Shown here piece by piece: positions 44,040 to 52,994 of a stretch of DNA of 64,000 nt; the stretch's first letter is position 1, and every line of letters begins with the position of its first letter. The notes under the pieces were generated by a model, which was given only the letters and a program-made list of their open reading frames with translations, did no database searches and was not told where the DNA came from. This DNA comes from Haloarchaeobius sp. HME9146 (lineage in GTDB: Archaea > Halobacteriota > Halobacteria > Halobacteriales > Natrialbaceae): contig NZ_JAODVR010000001.1 in the NCBI RefSeq assembly GCF_025399835.1, forward strand, positions 1,302,001 to 1,366,000, written 5' to 3'. Both the position numbers and the translations under genes were made by a program.

Positions 44040-45524
44040 TTACTCGTCCAGCGCGGCCCGCAGCTTCTCGTTCACGGTACCCGGGTCAGCAGAGCCCTGC
44101 GTCTTCTGCATGACCTGGCCGACGAGGAAGTTGAGCGCGCCGCCTTCGCCGTCGTAGTAGTCAGAGACGGCCTCGGGGTTCTCGTCGATGGCCTCCTGTA
44201 CCGCGGTCGCGACCTCGTCCTCGCCGGTCTTGCCGAGGCCCTCGCGGTCGACGATGTCGTCCGGTGCATCGCCGTCGTCGAGCATACTCCTGAGAACGAT
44301 CTCCTCGGCGTTCTTCGTGGTGATCTCGTCCTCGGCGACGAGTTCGACCAGTCGGGTGAACTCGTCGAGTCGGTGGGCCACGTCGGTGATCTCCATGTCG
44401 CGGTAGTTGAGTTCGCCCAGCAGGTTGTCGGCGACCCACGTCGCGGCGAGGTCGGGGTCGAACTGCTCGGCGACGTCCTCGTAGAAGTCTGCGACCTGCT
44501 TCGTGCTCGTCAGTTTGGAGGCGGATTCGAGGTCGAGGTCGTACTCCTCCTGGAAGCGCTTGCGGCGGGCGTCGGGGAGTTCCGGAATCGGAATCTCCTC
44601 CTTCCAGTGTGAGACCTGCAGCGGCGGGAGGTCGGCCTCCTCGAAGTAGCGGTAGTCCTTCTCCTCCTCCTTCGAGCGCATGGAGACCGTGGTGCCGTGG
44701 GTCTCGTTGAAGTGGCGGGTCTCCTGGGCGACGGCCTTGCCGCGCTGGACCAGATTCTTCTGGCGGTTGCGCTCGTAGGCCAGTGCCTTCTCCGCGCCCT
44801 TGTGGCTGGAGATGTTCTTGACCTCGGTGCGGTTCGCGTTCTCGAGCACCTCTTCGCTGATGGTACCGTCCTCGGCGATCTCCTCGGCCGGGACGATGGA
44901 GAGGTTCGCGTCGACGCGCAGGCTGCCGTCACGCTGGCTGTCGAACACGCCGAGGTACTCGAGGACCTCCGTGAGTTTCGCGAGGAAGGTTCGGGCCTCG
45001 GCGGGGCTGCGGAAGTCCGGCTTCGTGACGATCTCCATCAGGGGCGTGCCGGCGCGGTTGTAGTTCACCTTGGTGTACTCCGCGCTGTCGATGTCGCCGC
45101 CGACGTGCTGGAGGCTGCCGGGGTCCTCCTCGAGGTGGGCGCGGCGGATGCGGATGGACTTGCGCTCGCCCTCCACGGAGATCTCCAGCGTGCCGTCCTT
45201 ACAGATAGGCTCGTCGTACTGGGTGATCTGGAAGTTCTTCGGCAGGTCGGGGTAGTAGTAGTTCTTCCGGTGGAACCGGGTCTCCTCGGGGATGTCCGCG
45301 TCGATGGCCTTGCCGACCTTCACGGCGGCCTCGACCGCGCCCTCGTTGAGGACGGGCAGGGACCCGGGCAGACCGAGGCAGACGGGACAGACGTTCGTGT
45401 TCGGTTCTTCCGTCGGTTCCGTCGGACAGCCACAGAAGATCTTCGTCGCCGTTTCGAGCTGGACGTGGACCTCGAGCCCAATGACGGCCGCGAGTTCGTC
45501 CGGCTGCACAGCCTGCGCAGTCAT
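44040..45524 (-). CDS. gatB: Asp-tRNA(Asn)/Glu-tRNA(Gln) amidotransferase subunit B
   Basis: A 494-residue GatB, the tRNA-binding kinase subunit that phosphorylates the misacylated aminoacyl-tRNA for amidation. Signatures: GLEVHVQLET at the start, a zinc-type cluster IFCGCP...CPVCLGLPGSLPVLN, the RKNYYYPDLPKNFQITQYD block, and a C-terminal YqeY-like tail. ATG 45524 gives the usual start and a TATA-like element 25-32 bases upstream. GatA and GatC are not in the window. Works with the AspRS at 31.5 kb to make Asn-tRNA. Confidence 0.95.
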   Translation of the reverse strand: MTAQAVQPDELAAVIGLEVHVQLETATKIFCGCPTEPTEEPNTNVCPVCLGLPGSLPVLNEGAVEAAVKVGKAIDADIPEETRFHRKNYYYPDLPKNFQITQYDEPICKDGTLEISVEGERKSIRIRRAHLEEDPGSLQHVGGDIDSAEYTKVNYNRAGTPLMEIVTKPDFRSPAEARTFLAKLTEVLEYLGVFDSQRDGSLRVDANLSIVPAEEIAEDGTISEEVLENANRTEVKNISSHKGAEKALAYERNRQKNLVQRGKAVAQETRHFNETHGTTVSMRSKEEEKDYRYFEEADLPPLQVSHWKEEIPIPELPDARRKRFQEEYDLDLESASKLTSTKQVADFYEDVAEQFDPDLAATWVADNLLGELNYRDMEITDVAHRLDEFTRLVELVAEDEITTKNAEEIVLRSMLDDGDAPDDIVDREGLGKTGEDEVATAVQEAIDENPEAVSDYYDGEGGALNFLVGQVMQKTQGSADPGTVNEKLRAALDE

Positions 45525-45547
45525 TGGCCGTGGATTCGGTGTGGGGT

Positions 45548-45556
45548 GGTTAAAGC
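45548..45556 (-). promoter_or_regulatory. TATA-like element of gatB
   Basis: Reads GCTTTAACC on the minus strand, about 29 bases upstream of ATG 45524. A tandem repeat array begins 13 bases further upstream. Confidence 0.5.
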
Positions 45557-45568
45557 GTGACGGGTTCC

Positions 45569-45652
45569 GTCGTCGCGGGTTGTGGGGTGTTCGGGCGTCG
45601 TCGCGGGTTGTGTGGTGTTCGGGCGTCGTTGCTGGCTGTGTGGTGGGTGGTC
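45569..45652. repeat. three tandem 28-bp repeats upstream of gatB
   Basis: Copies 45569-45596, 45597-45624 and 45625-45652. The first two differ at one base; the third is diverged (GTCGTTGCTGGC... in place of GTCGTCGCGGGT...). They sit directly upstream of the gatB TATA. The rest of the 452-base gap (45525-45976) holds no recognisable gene. Confidence 0.7.
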
Positions 45653-45976
45653 GTTTCGAGGGTGGCAGTGACGACGAGCAGGTCACTCGCGCTGATTACG
45701 ATGGAACCGCACCCGCACCCGCCACCGCACAGCACCGCGACCGCACCACGCCCTCCCCAGCCGACTTCCTCCGTCTCACTCCGCGTTGCTCCGTTCTACT
45801 CCGGTCGTCCCTCGCACAATGCTGGCTCGCGGCTTCACTTCGTTCAGCACGCTTGCCAGCGCGCGCCGGCCGGCTGGGTGGGTTCTTCGTCTCCATCATC
45901 GACCACTCGCGATTCGACTCGAATCTCGAACCGAGCCGCGGGTTTTTCACCCGTCTCATCGAACTGTCAGTACCTA

Positions 45977-46384
45977 ATGAACCGTCGTCGATTCCTCCGT
46001 CGGGCGTCGGGCCTCGGAACGTGCGCGGCGCTCTCCGGGTGTCTGGAGTTCGGCGACGACCAGCCGTCGACCCAGGGGCCCGAGGACCTGCTGGTGACGA
46101 GCATCGGGGCCCAGCCCGACGGCGGGAACGTGAATCTCGCGGTGGAGGTGTACGTCGACCGGACGGAACCGACCGAGTTGACGGTCGAGGGCGAGGTTTC
46201 TGTCGACGAGACGGCGGCGCGCGAATCGCGGACGGTGCGGCTCTCCGGCGAGCGGAAGCGGCTGACACTCCAGCTGTTGTTCACCGGCGTGGCGTCGTAC
46301 CCGAGCGTCCCAGAGGACATCCGGGCGCGGGCACGAGTCGGGTACGGCGACGAGATGTCGGCGTGGTACGAGACGGCACTCTGA
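45977..46384 (+). CDS. small Tat-type lipoprotein
   Basis: A 135-residue protein starting MNRRRFLRRASGLGTCAALSGC: a twin-arginine head, a hydrophobic segment and an SGC lipobox (Cys22). The mature domain is about 110 residues, strand-rich (DLLVTSIGAQPDGGNVNLAVEVYVD), with RTEPTELTVEGEVSV... in an Ig-like arrangement. No family was recognised. Divergent from gatB across 452 bases; no strong TATA was found. ATG 45977 is chosen because it places the RR motif at the start. Confidence 0.75.
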   Translation: MNRRRFLRRASGLGTCAALSGCLEFGDDQPSTQGPEDLLVTSIGAQPDGGNVNLAVEVYVDRTEPTELTVEGEVSVDETAARESRTVRLSGERKRLTLQLLFTGVASYPSVPEDIRARARVGYGDEMSAWYETAL

Positions 46385-46467
46385 GCGGCAGGTCACGTTG
46401 GCGCAATGTCAGGAAGCGTGCAGGTGTCTGACGCAGGTTTATGGTTCCGGCCGCACGCGATGTAGGT

Positions 46468-46809
46468 ATGCCGAAGAACCGGGTGGAAGACCTCGAGGCC
46501 ACCGTCAACGAACTCGAATCGACCGTTCGCGGTCTCACGGAGGAGCTCGTCGAGACCAAAGAACGCGTCCGTATTCTCGAAGCCGAACTGGAAGCAGACC
46601 CCCGCGGCGTCGCTACCGACGTCTCCGAGGACGAGGAATCGACCGAGATGCTGACCCCCGAACCGGGGACCAGCCAGGCGGCCCAGTCAGAGGTGGACGC
46701 GGCCGCTGCGCGGGCCAATAACGAAGGCGAAGGCGCTAAGGGTGCCGAGGAAGAAACCGACGACGAAAGCGACGAGTCCGGACTCGGCGACGACATCATC
46801 GTCGCATAG
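46468..46809 (+). CDS. acidic coiled-coil protein, DUF7518-like, upstream of smc
   Basis: A 113-residue protein. Residues 5-50 are a coiled coil (RVEDLEATVNELESTVRGL, LVETKERVRILEAELEA), then a long acidic, probably disordered tail ending GLGDDIIVA. It lies 37 bases before smc on the same strand with no promoter visible between, so it is probably cotranscribed. It resembles the haloarchaeal DUF7518 protein that I recall upstream of smc. A role as SMC-linked factor is inferred from position. A TATA-like GGTTTATGG lies at 46436-46444, 28 bases before ATG 46468. Confidence 0.75.
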   Translation: MPKNRVEDLEATVNELESTVRGLTEELVETKERVRILEAELEADPRGVATDVSEDEESTEMLTPEPGTSQAAQSEVDAAAARANNEGEGAKGAEEETDDESDESGLGDDIIVA

Positions 46810-46846
46810 CGCGGTTTCCGGCCAGTCCGGGCCACACCCCCCTACC

Positions 46847-49800
46847 ATGCACATAAAAGAGCTCGTTCTCGACAACTTCAAGAGCTTCGGCCGGAAGACA
46901 CGGATTCCCTTCTACGAGGATTTCACCGTCGTCACCGGCCCCAACGGCTCCGGGAAGTCGAACATCATCGACGCCGTTCTCTTCGCGCTCGGCCTGGCCC
47001 GCACCCGCGGTATCCGTGCCGAGAAGCTGACCGACCTCATCTACAACCCCGGCCACGACGATGGCGGCGACTCGGCGGGACCACGCGAGGCCAGCGTCGA
47101 GGTCATCCTCGACAATTCGGACGGGAAGCTCGACCGGGCACAGGTCGTCAACGCCGCCGGCTCCGACGACGTCGGGGACGTCGACGAGATACGAATCAAG
47201 CGACGCGTCAAGCAGACCGAGGACAACTACTACTCCTACTACTATCTCAACGGGCGCTCGGTCAACCTCTCGGACATCCAGGACCTGCTCGCGCAGGCCG
47301 GGGTGACCCCGGAAGGGTACAACGTCGTCATGCAGGGCGACGTGACCGAGATAATCAACATGACGCCGTACGCTCGTCGACAGATAATCGACGAGATCGC
47401 GGGCGTCGCGGAGTTCGACGCGAAGAAGGCCGACGCGATGGAGGAGCTGGAGACCGTCGAAGAGCGCATCAACGAGGCGGAACTGCGCATCTCCGAGAAG
47501 CGCCAGCGACTCACCCAGCTCGAGGACGAACGCCAGCAGGCCCTGCGCTACCGCCGGCTCAGACGCGAGCGCGAGCGCTACGAGGGCTACCTGAAGGCGG
47601 CCGAACTGGAGGACAAGCGCGAGGACCTCGCGAGCACGGAGGACAGACTCGAGGCCAAACAGGCCGAGGTCGACGAGCTCCAGCGAGACCTCGACGAGAA
47701 ACAGGGCAAGGTCGTCCGCCTGCAGGAGGACCTGGAGGACCTCAACGCAGAGATCGAGCGAAAGGGCGAGGACGAACAGCTCGCCATCAAGCGCGACATC
47801 GAGAGCCTCAAGGGCGACATCTCCCGGCTCGAGGACAAGATATCGGCGAGCGAGGAGGCCATCGCGGAGGCCGAGAACAAGCGCCGGGACGCCTTCGTCC
47901 AGATAGATCGCAAGCAGGAGGAGGTCGACGACGTCGAATCCGAGATTCGCGACACGAAGGTCCAGAAGTCCTCGCTGAAGGCCGACGTACAGACGAAGCA
48001 GGCCGAACTCGCGGACCTGCAGGCCGAGATAGACGAGATAGACACCGAGTACGACGAACTCAAGGCGGACCTGCAAGAGCGCAAGGAGGCGCTGGACGAG
48101 GAGAAGGACGCCAAGAACGAACTCCAGCGCGAGAAGGACCGCCTGCTCGACGAGGCCCGCCGCCGGTCGAACGAGGCGAGCGAGATAGAGACGGAGATCG
48201 AGGAGACTGAAGCTAAGATTCCGGAGATCGAGGCCGACATCACCGACCTCGAGGACGAACTGGAGAAGGCGCGACGGAACGTGCTCAACATCGAGGGCGT
48301 CGTCGACGACCTCAAGGCCGAGAAACAGGAGCGCCAGCAGGACCTCGACGAGGTCGAGGACGAACTCCAGGCCAAACAGCAGGAGTACGCTGAGCTGGAG
48401 GCCAACGCTGGCCAGTCCGGCGACTCCTCGTTCGGCCGCTCGGTCACCACGGTGTTGAACTCCGGCATCGACGGGGTCCACGGCGCGGTCGCCCAGCTGG
48501 GCAGCGTCGACCCGCAGTACGCCACTGCCTGTGAGACCGCGGCCGGCGGCCGGATGGCCAACGTGGTCGTCAGCGACGACGTCATCGGCCAGCGCTGTAT
48601 CGAGCACCTCAAGTCCCGGAACGCGGGTCGGGCGACGATGCTGCCGATGAACAAGATGCGGAACCGGTCGCTCCCGAGTGCGCCGAACGCGCCGGGCGTG
48701 GTCGACTTCGCGTACAACCTCATCGACTTCGACTCGCAGTACGCGGGCATCTTCAGTCACGTCGTCGGCGACACGCTGGTCGTCGAGGACCTCGACACAG
48801 CCCGTGACATGCAGGGCGACTATCGGCTGGTCACGCTCGACGGCGACCTCGTCGAGAAGTCCGGCGCGATGACCGGTGGCTCCTCGAAAGGCTCCCGGTA
48901 TTCCTTCGACGCTTCCGGCGAGGGCCAGCTCAAGCGCGTCGCCGAGCGTATCTCCCAGCTCGAAGACGAGCGCCAGTCCATCCGCGAGGACGTCAGAAGT
49001 ATCGAGTCGCGGCTGGACGACGCTCGCGACAGAAAGAGCAACGCGGCCGACGAGGTGCGCTCCATCGAGAGCGACATCGAGTCCAGGGAGACCGAGAAGG
49101 AGCGCCTCGAAACTCGTATCGCGGACCTCGAAGACCGAAAGCAGGAGCTCGCCGCGGAGCGCGAGTCGGTCGACGAGGAGATGCAGGAGATCGAGTCGGG
49201 TATCGCCGAGCGCAAGGAGGCCATCGCGGAGATAGCGGCCGACATCGAGGAGCTCGAATCCGAACTCGCGGACTCGCGCATCCCCGAGCTCACCGCCGAG
49301 ATGGAAGCGGTCGAAGAGGATATCGAGGACCTCGAAGACCGGATGGACGACCTCGACGGCCGACTGAACGAACTCCAGCTCGAGAAGCAGTACGCCGAGG
49401 AGGCCATCGAGGGCCTGCACGACGACATCGAGGCGGCCCAGAACAAGAAGGCCGAACACGAAGAGCGCATCGCGGACCTCGAGGAGACCATCGAGGAGAA
49501 GGAGGAAGAACTCGAGGGCAAGCGCCGGAAGGTGCTCGAACTCGAGAACGAGCTCTCCGAACTCAAGGAGGAACGCGAGGGGCTCCGCGAGGACCTGAAG
49601 GAAGCCGAGAAGGCCCGGGACTCGGTCAAGTCACAGGTCGACGCGGTGAAGAGCAAGCTGGAGTCGCTCTCTGACACGCGCGAGCAGCTCGAGTGGGAGA
49701 TCGAGAACCTCGAGGAGGAGGTCGGCGACTACGACCCCGAGGAGGTGCCGGACCACGACGAGGTCGTCCGGATGGTCGAGTGCTTCGACGGCGACATGAA

Positions 49801-50434
49801 CGCGATGGAGCCGGTGAACATGAAGGCCATCGACGATTACGACGAGGTCAAGTCCGCGCTCGACACGCTGGTCGAGGGGCGGGACACCCTCGCCGAGGAG
49901 CGTGACGGCATCACAGAGCGTATCGAGTCATACGAGGCCCAGAAGAAGGAGACGTTCATGGCGTCGTTCGAAGCCATCGACGAGAACTTCCAGGAGATAT
50001 TCTCCCAGCTCTCGGCCGGCTCGGGCCACCTCCACCTCGAAGACGAGGACGACCCGTTCGAGGGTGGGCTGACGATGAAGGCACAGCCGGGCGACAAGCC
50101 CATACAGCGCCTCGACGCGATGTCCGGCGGCGAGAAGTCCCTGACCGCGCTCGCGTTCATCTTCGCCATCCAGCGTCACAACCCGGCACCGTTCTACGCG
50201 CTGGACGAGGTGGACGCGTTCCTCGACGCGGTCAACGCCGAGCGCGTCGGCCAGATGGTCGACGAGTTAGCAGGACGGGCACAGTTCGTCGTGGTCTCGC
50301 ACCGCACCGCGATGCTCGACCGGTCCGAGCGCGCCATCGGCGTGACGATGCAGCAGAACAACGTCTCGGCGGTGACGGGCATCGACCTGTCCGAGGGCGG
50401 TGACGTGGAGGAGGAGGTGCCTGCGGATGACTAG
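46847..50434 (+). CDS. smc: chromosome segregation ATPase SMC
   Basis: A 1195-residue SMC. The N-terminal ATPase half has Walker A GPNGSGKS (residues 31-38). Two long coiled-coil arms flank a hinge near residues 530-640 (DGVHGAVAQLGSVD..., MTGGSSKGSRY). The C-terminal half has the signature DAMSGGEKSLTALAF and Walker B FYALDEVDAFLDAVN. SMC organises and separates chromosomes with the kleisin ScpA. Its ATG (46847) follows the DUF7518-like gene. Its stop overlaps the scpA ATG by 8 bases, so the two subunits are co-translated. Confidence 0.96.
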   Translation: MHIKELVLDNFKSFGRKTRIPFYEDFTVVTGPNGSGKSNIIDAVLFALGLARTRGIRAEKLTDLIYNPGHDDGGDSAGPREASVEVILDNSDGKLDRAQVVNAAGSDDVGDVDEIRIKRRVKQTEDNYYSYYYLNGRSVNLSDIQDLLAQAGVTPEGYNVVMQGDVTEIINMTPYARRQIIDEIAGVAEFDAKKADAMEELETVEERINEAELRISEKRQRLTQLEDERQQALRYRRLRRERERYEGYLKAAELEDKREDLASTEDRLEAKQAEVDELQRDLDEKQGKVVRLQEDLEDLNAEIERKGEDEQLAIKRDIESLKGDISRLEDKISASEEAIAEAENKRRDAFVQIDRKQEEVDDVESEIRDTKVQKSSLKADVQTKQAELADLQAEIDEIDTEYDELKADLQERKEALDEEKDAKNELQREKDRLLDEARRRSNEASEIETEIEETEAKIPEIEADITDLEDELEKARRNVLNIEGVVDDLKAEKQERQQDLDEVEDELQAKQQEYAELEANAGQSGDSSFGRSVTTVLNSGIDGVHGAVAQLGSVDPQYATACETAAGGRMANVVVSDDVIGQRCIEHLKSRNAGRATMLPMNKMRNRSLPSAPNAPGVVDFAYNLIDFDSQYAGIFSHVVGDTLVVEDLDTARDMQGDYRLVTLDGDLVEKSGAMTGGSSKGSRYSFDASGEGQLKRVAERISQLEDERQSIREDVRSIESRLDDARDRKSNAADEVRSIESDIESRETEKERLETRIADLEDRKQELAAERESVDEEMQEIESGIAERKEAIAEIAADIEELESELADSRIPELTAEMEAVEEDIEDLEDRMDDLDGRLNELQLEKQYAEEAIEGLHDDIEAAQNKKAEHEERIADLEETIEEKEEELEGKRRKVLELENELSELKEEREGLREDLKEAEKARDSVKSQVDAVKSKLESLSDTREQLEWEIENLEEEVGDYDPEEVPDHDEVVRMVECFDGDMNAMEPVNMKAIDDYDEVKSALDTLVEGRDTLAEERDGITERIESYEAQKKETFMASFEAIDENFQEIFSQLSAGSGHLHLEDEDDPFEGGLTMKAQPGDKPIQRLDAMSGGEKSLTALAFIFAIQRHNPAPFYALDEVDAFLDAVNAERVGQMVDELAGRAQFVVVSHRTAMLDRSERAIGVTMQQNNVSAVTGIDLSEGGDVEEEVPADD

Positions 50435-51575
50435 CGAGGAACCGGAGCGTAGCGGAGGTTCCTCGGAAAAGTCGAGCGGGGAGCAAAGCGACCCGCGAGA
50501 TCGCGGGAGGTCGGAACGAAGTGACGACGACCCCGAGAACCTCCTGAACATCGCCGGGCACGAGGACCGGACGCCGCCCGGCGAGGACGCCGACGACCTG
50601 TTCGGCGGCGATGGTGCAGACGACACCGACGACTCGGCCGACCCGGACGAGTTTTACGCCGGCGACGAGGACGACCTCGACGAGGTACTGGCGGAGGACG
50701 ACTCGGACGAGTCCGACGAGGACGAGACCGCCATGGAGGAGGTCCTCCCGGACGACGACGTGATGGAGGACTCCGAGGACGACGCGGTCGAACCCGTCGA
50801 ACTGTTGGTCCAGTTAGCGAAACGGGGCGACATCGACCCGTGGGACATCGACATCGTGCGCGTCACCGACGAGTTCCTCGACGCGCTCGAGGACGCAGAC
50901 CTCCGGACCTCGGGGCGCGCGCTGTTCTACGCGAGCGTCCTGCTCCGGATGAAGGGCGACGAGCTCATCCACGGGAGCGACGACGAGGAGGAAGAGGAAC
51001 TCGCGCCGTGGGAGCAGCCGTTCGCGGACGAGGCACCCGAGGAGCCGCCGGACCCGGACTTCGACCCGGTCGCGGGGCTCGAGGCCGAGATGGAGCGTCG
51101 GCTCGACCGCAAGCAGGTCCGCGGGACGCCGGAGACGCTGGACGAACTGGTCCACGACCTGCGCGAGGCCGAGCGGGGCTCGTGGTGGAAGCGCCAGCGC
51201 GAGTACGACACCAGTGACTCGCCACGGGGCTTCCAGCGCGGCACGCAGACGCTCGACTACCACTCGGGTGACGACTTCCGCGTGGACGACGAACCGACCG
51301 AGGACGAGGTGACGGGGACGACCCACTCGGAGGACATCGAGGAGATAATCGACGACGTGCGCACTGCCCTGCACGAACACTACGACGCTGGCCGGGCCGA
51401 GGTGCTCTATGCGGAGATCGACATGGTCGGTGGCTCGCGGGTGCAGACGTTCCTTGCGCTGTTGTTCCTCGCCCACCGTGGGCAGGTCCGCCTCCAGCAG
51501 GACGACCTGTTCGGCGACCTCTGGGTCCAGGACCCGACCGCGGCCAGGGGCTCCGAGGAAGCCGTCGCGGACTGA
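50427..51575 (+). CDS. scpA: segregation and condensation protein ScpA (kleisin) with long acidic N-terminus
   Basis: A 382-residue kleisin, longer than many archaeal ScpA proteins because of about 120 residues of acidic, low-complexity N-terminus. The kleisin core starts EPVELLVQLAKRGDIDPWDIDIVRVTDEFLDALEDAD (SMC-head binding), and the C-terminal winged helix ends GRAEVLYAEIDMVGGSRVQTFLALLFLAHRGQVRLQQDDLFGDLWV. The first 35 codons are made of palindrome-containing DNA. Bridges the SMC heads. ATG 50427 overlaps the smc stop by 8 bases. No ScpB is encoded nearby, as often in archaea. Confidence 0.92.
   Translation: MTSEEPERSGGSSEKSSGEQSDPRDRGRSERSDDDPENLLNIAGHEDRTPPGEDADDLFGGDGADDTDDSADPDEFYAGDEDDLDEVLAEDDSDESDEDETAMEEVLPDDDVMEDSEDDAVEPVELLVQLAKRGDIDPWDIDIVRVTDEFLDALEDADLRTSGRALFYASVLLRMKGDELIHGSDDEEEEELAPWEQPFADEAPEEPPDPDFDPVAGLEAEMERRLDRKQVRGTPETLDELVHDLREAERGSWWKRQREYDTSDSPRGFQRGTQTLDYHSGDDFRVDDEPTEDEVTGTTHSEDIEEIIDDVRTALHEHYDAGRAEVLYAEIDMVGGSRVQTFLALLFLAHRGQVRLQQDDLFGDLWVQDPTAARGSEEAVAD
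50436..50464. repeat. inverted repeat in the start of scpA
   Basis: GAGGAACC (50436-50443) and GGTTCCTC (50457-50464) are perfect 8-bp arms with a 13-base loop, inside codons 4-13 of scpA. Smaller GGAGCG/GCGGAG matches lie in the loop. Confidence 0.5.
50492..50507. repeat. second inverted repeat in the start of scpA
   Basis: CCCGCGA-GA-TCGCGGG is a perfect 7-bp stem with a 2-base loop. It lies in the codons for the Arg-rich PRDRGR segment, 27 bases after the first hairpin. Confidence 0.5.
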
Positions 51576-51903
51576 CCCGGGGCGGCCGGAATCCGCCACC
51601 GGATGGGGATACCTTCACTCTCTCACGAGTAGCACCGTCCCCAACCCGAACTGGTAAGGCAGTACTGGTAGGCTGACGGCGCTCGTACGTCGATTCGTCC
51701 CACACCGATCTCTCACCCGGTCTCGGGACGACTACCGTCCGTTTTTCGTGACACCGGCGCGCTATCTGGTGGTTCGCAACCCATGAATAACTCGATATTG
51801 TGAAAATAGTGATAATTGTCTTCTGGCATACGTAGTCGTCATGACCGCCGCTTAAAACATGTTCATATACATATCAGATGGATGTACGGAACGGTCATAT
51901 CCT

Positions 51904-51921
51904 TCACGAACGTATTCGTGA
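51904..51921. promoter_or_regulatory. candidate operator or RNA hairpin at the HTH_10 regulator start
   Basis: TCACGAACGTATTCGTGA has perfect 7-bp arms and a 4-base centre, ending 3 bases before ATG 51925. It could be an autoregulatory site or a hairpin that hides the start codon. A TATA-like ATATACATAT lies near 51864-51873. The rest of the 349-base gap (51576-51924) shows no gene. Confidence 0.45.
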
Positions 51922-51924
51922 CCC

Positions 51925-52593
51925 ATGGGGGTCATAGCCGATTTCACGGTGGGCACCGAGGACTTCGCACTCGGAGCAACCGCCGAAGGGGGAACAGAGC
52001 TGACCATCGAGGTCGAACCGATCGTGCCAGCGTCCGACGACGTGTTCCCGTACGTCTGGGTCACGGGAAATCCCGACGAGTTCGAGCAGGGACTGGAGGC
52101 GTGTGAGTACGCCAAGACGTACGACTTCGTCGAGCGAATCGGCGAGCGACGGTTGTACCGAATCACGTGGCACGAAGGTATCCACGACCTGCTCGCGTGT
52201 TTCGTCGAGACGAACGGGACGATACTCCGCGCGCGCGGCGGCAACGGCTGGCGGTTCACCGTCCGGTTCCCGGACGACGCGAGCGTGAGCAAGTTCCACT
52301 CGATGTGCCAGGAGCGAGACGTCCACCTCGACCTGCACCGACTGACTCACGTCGAGGAGGGGACCGACAGTGCAGCAGACGAGTACGGGCTGACCCCGGA
52401 GCAACGGGAGGCGCTGATGCACGCCGTCAAGACGGGGTACTTCTCCATCCCACGGCAGTCGACGCTCGACGACATCGCCGAGCAGTTCGACATCTCGAAC
52501 CAGGCGGCGTCCGAGCGGATCCGCCGTGCGACGGAGAAGGTCCTGCGGCAGGCGCTGGTCGACCAGGTCGATGCCATCGCGGAACATCCCTGA
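51925..52593 (+). CDS. HTH_10 (bacterio-opsin-activator type) transcriptional regulator
   Basis: A 222-residue regulator with the same architecture as the one at 32832-33506. The sensor-like N-terminal region (residues 1-150) is followed by an HTH_10 domain: LTPEQREALMHAVKTGYFSIPRQSTLDDIAEQFDISNQAASERIRRATEKVL. The N-terminus, GVIADFTVGTEDFALGA, is typical of haloarchaeal members that regulate metabolic genes. Targets are unknown. The AT-rich upstream region contains a palindrome 3 bases before the start. No obvious operon partner lies downstream; the next gene begins 401 bases later. Confidence 0.9.
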   Translation: MGVIADFTVGTEDFALGATAEGGTELTIEVEPIVPASDDVFPYVWVTGNPDEFEQGLEACEYAKTYDFVERIGERRLYRITWHEGIHDLLACFVETNGTILRARGGNGWRFTVRFPDDASVSKFHSMCQERDVHLDLHRLTHVEEGTDSAADEYGLTPEQREALMHAVKTGYFSIPRQSTLDDIAEQFDISNQAASERIRRATEKVLRQALVDQVDAIAEHP

Positions 52594-52994
52594 GAAACCG
52601 GCGCTGTCTGGCACTTTTCAAGGCACAGTACCGGCGAGCCGACGCTGGAATACGTGGTGTGGTACCATATACCGGTTTAGATAGCAAGCACCACGGCCAA
52701 GACGTCTTACGGACAATGTAGAGTTGACTGTCGTCCCGGAATTCGGAGGGGGAAGGGGGCGGCAGTCTGGGGGTGCGGGACCGACCATTCGCAGGCTGGT
52801 CCCGCATCACTCGAACGCCAGCCGGGCTGACTGGCCCCACACCGCATCCACCGTCAGTCGAAGCCCATCATCACATCCGTCAGGCGTCACCGCAAATCGC
52901 TTGCACGTCGGCCCGGCTGGGCGTTCACCGTTCTACAGACACTCCATCCGATAGCCGCAGGGATTCTTGTACCCGCACGACCACAGAGGTTCCA

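Noticed and set aside
45569-45652. Possible CRISPR array
   Set aside because: The three 28-base copies are directly adjacent with no unique spacers, and no cas genes are present.
46796-49459. Long minus-strand reading frame (887 codons)
   Set aside because: Opposite smc, whose ATPase motifs and coiled coils are unmistakable; the antisense product is Leu/Val-biased with no family.
52594-52994. tRNA or small protein in this 401-base gap
   Set aside because: No T-loop GTTC-type signal or cloverleaf was found, and the open frames have non-haloarchaeal composition.
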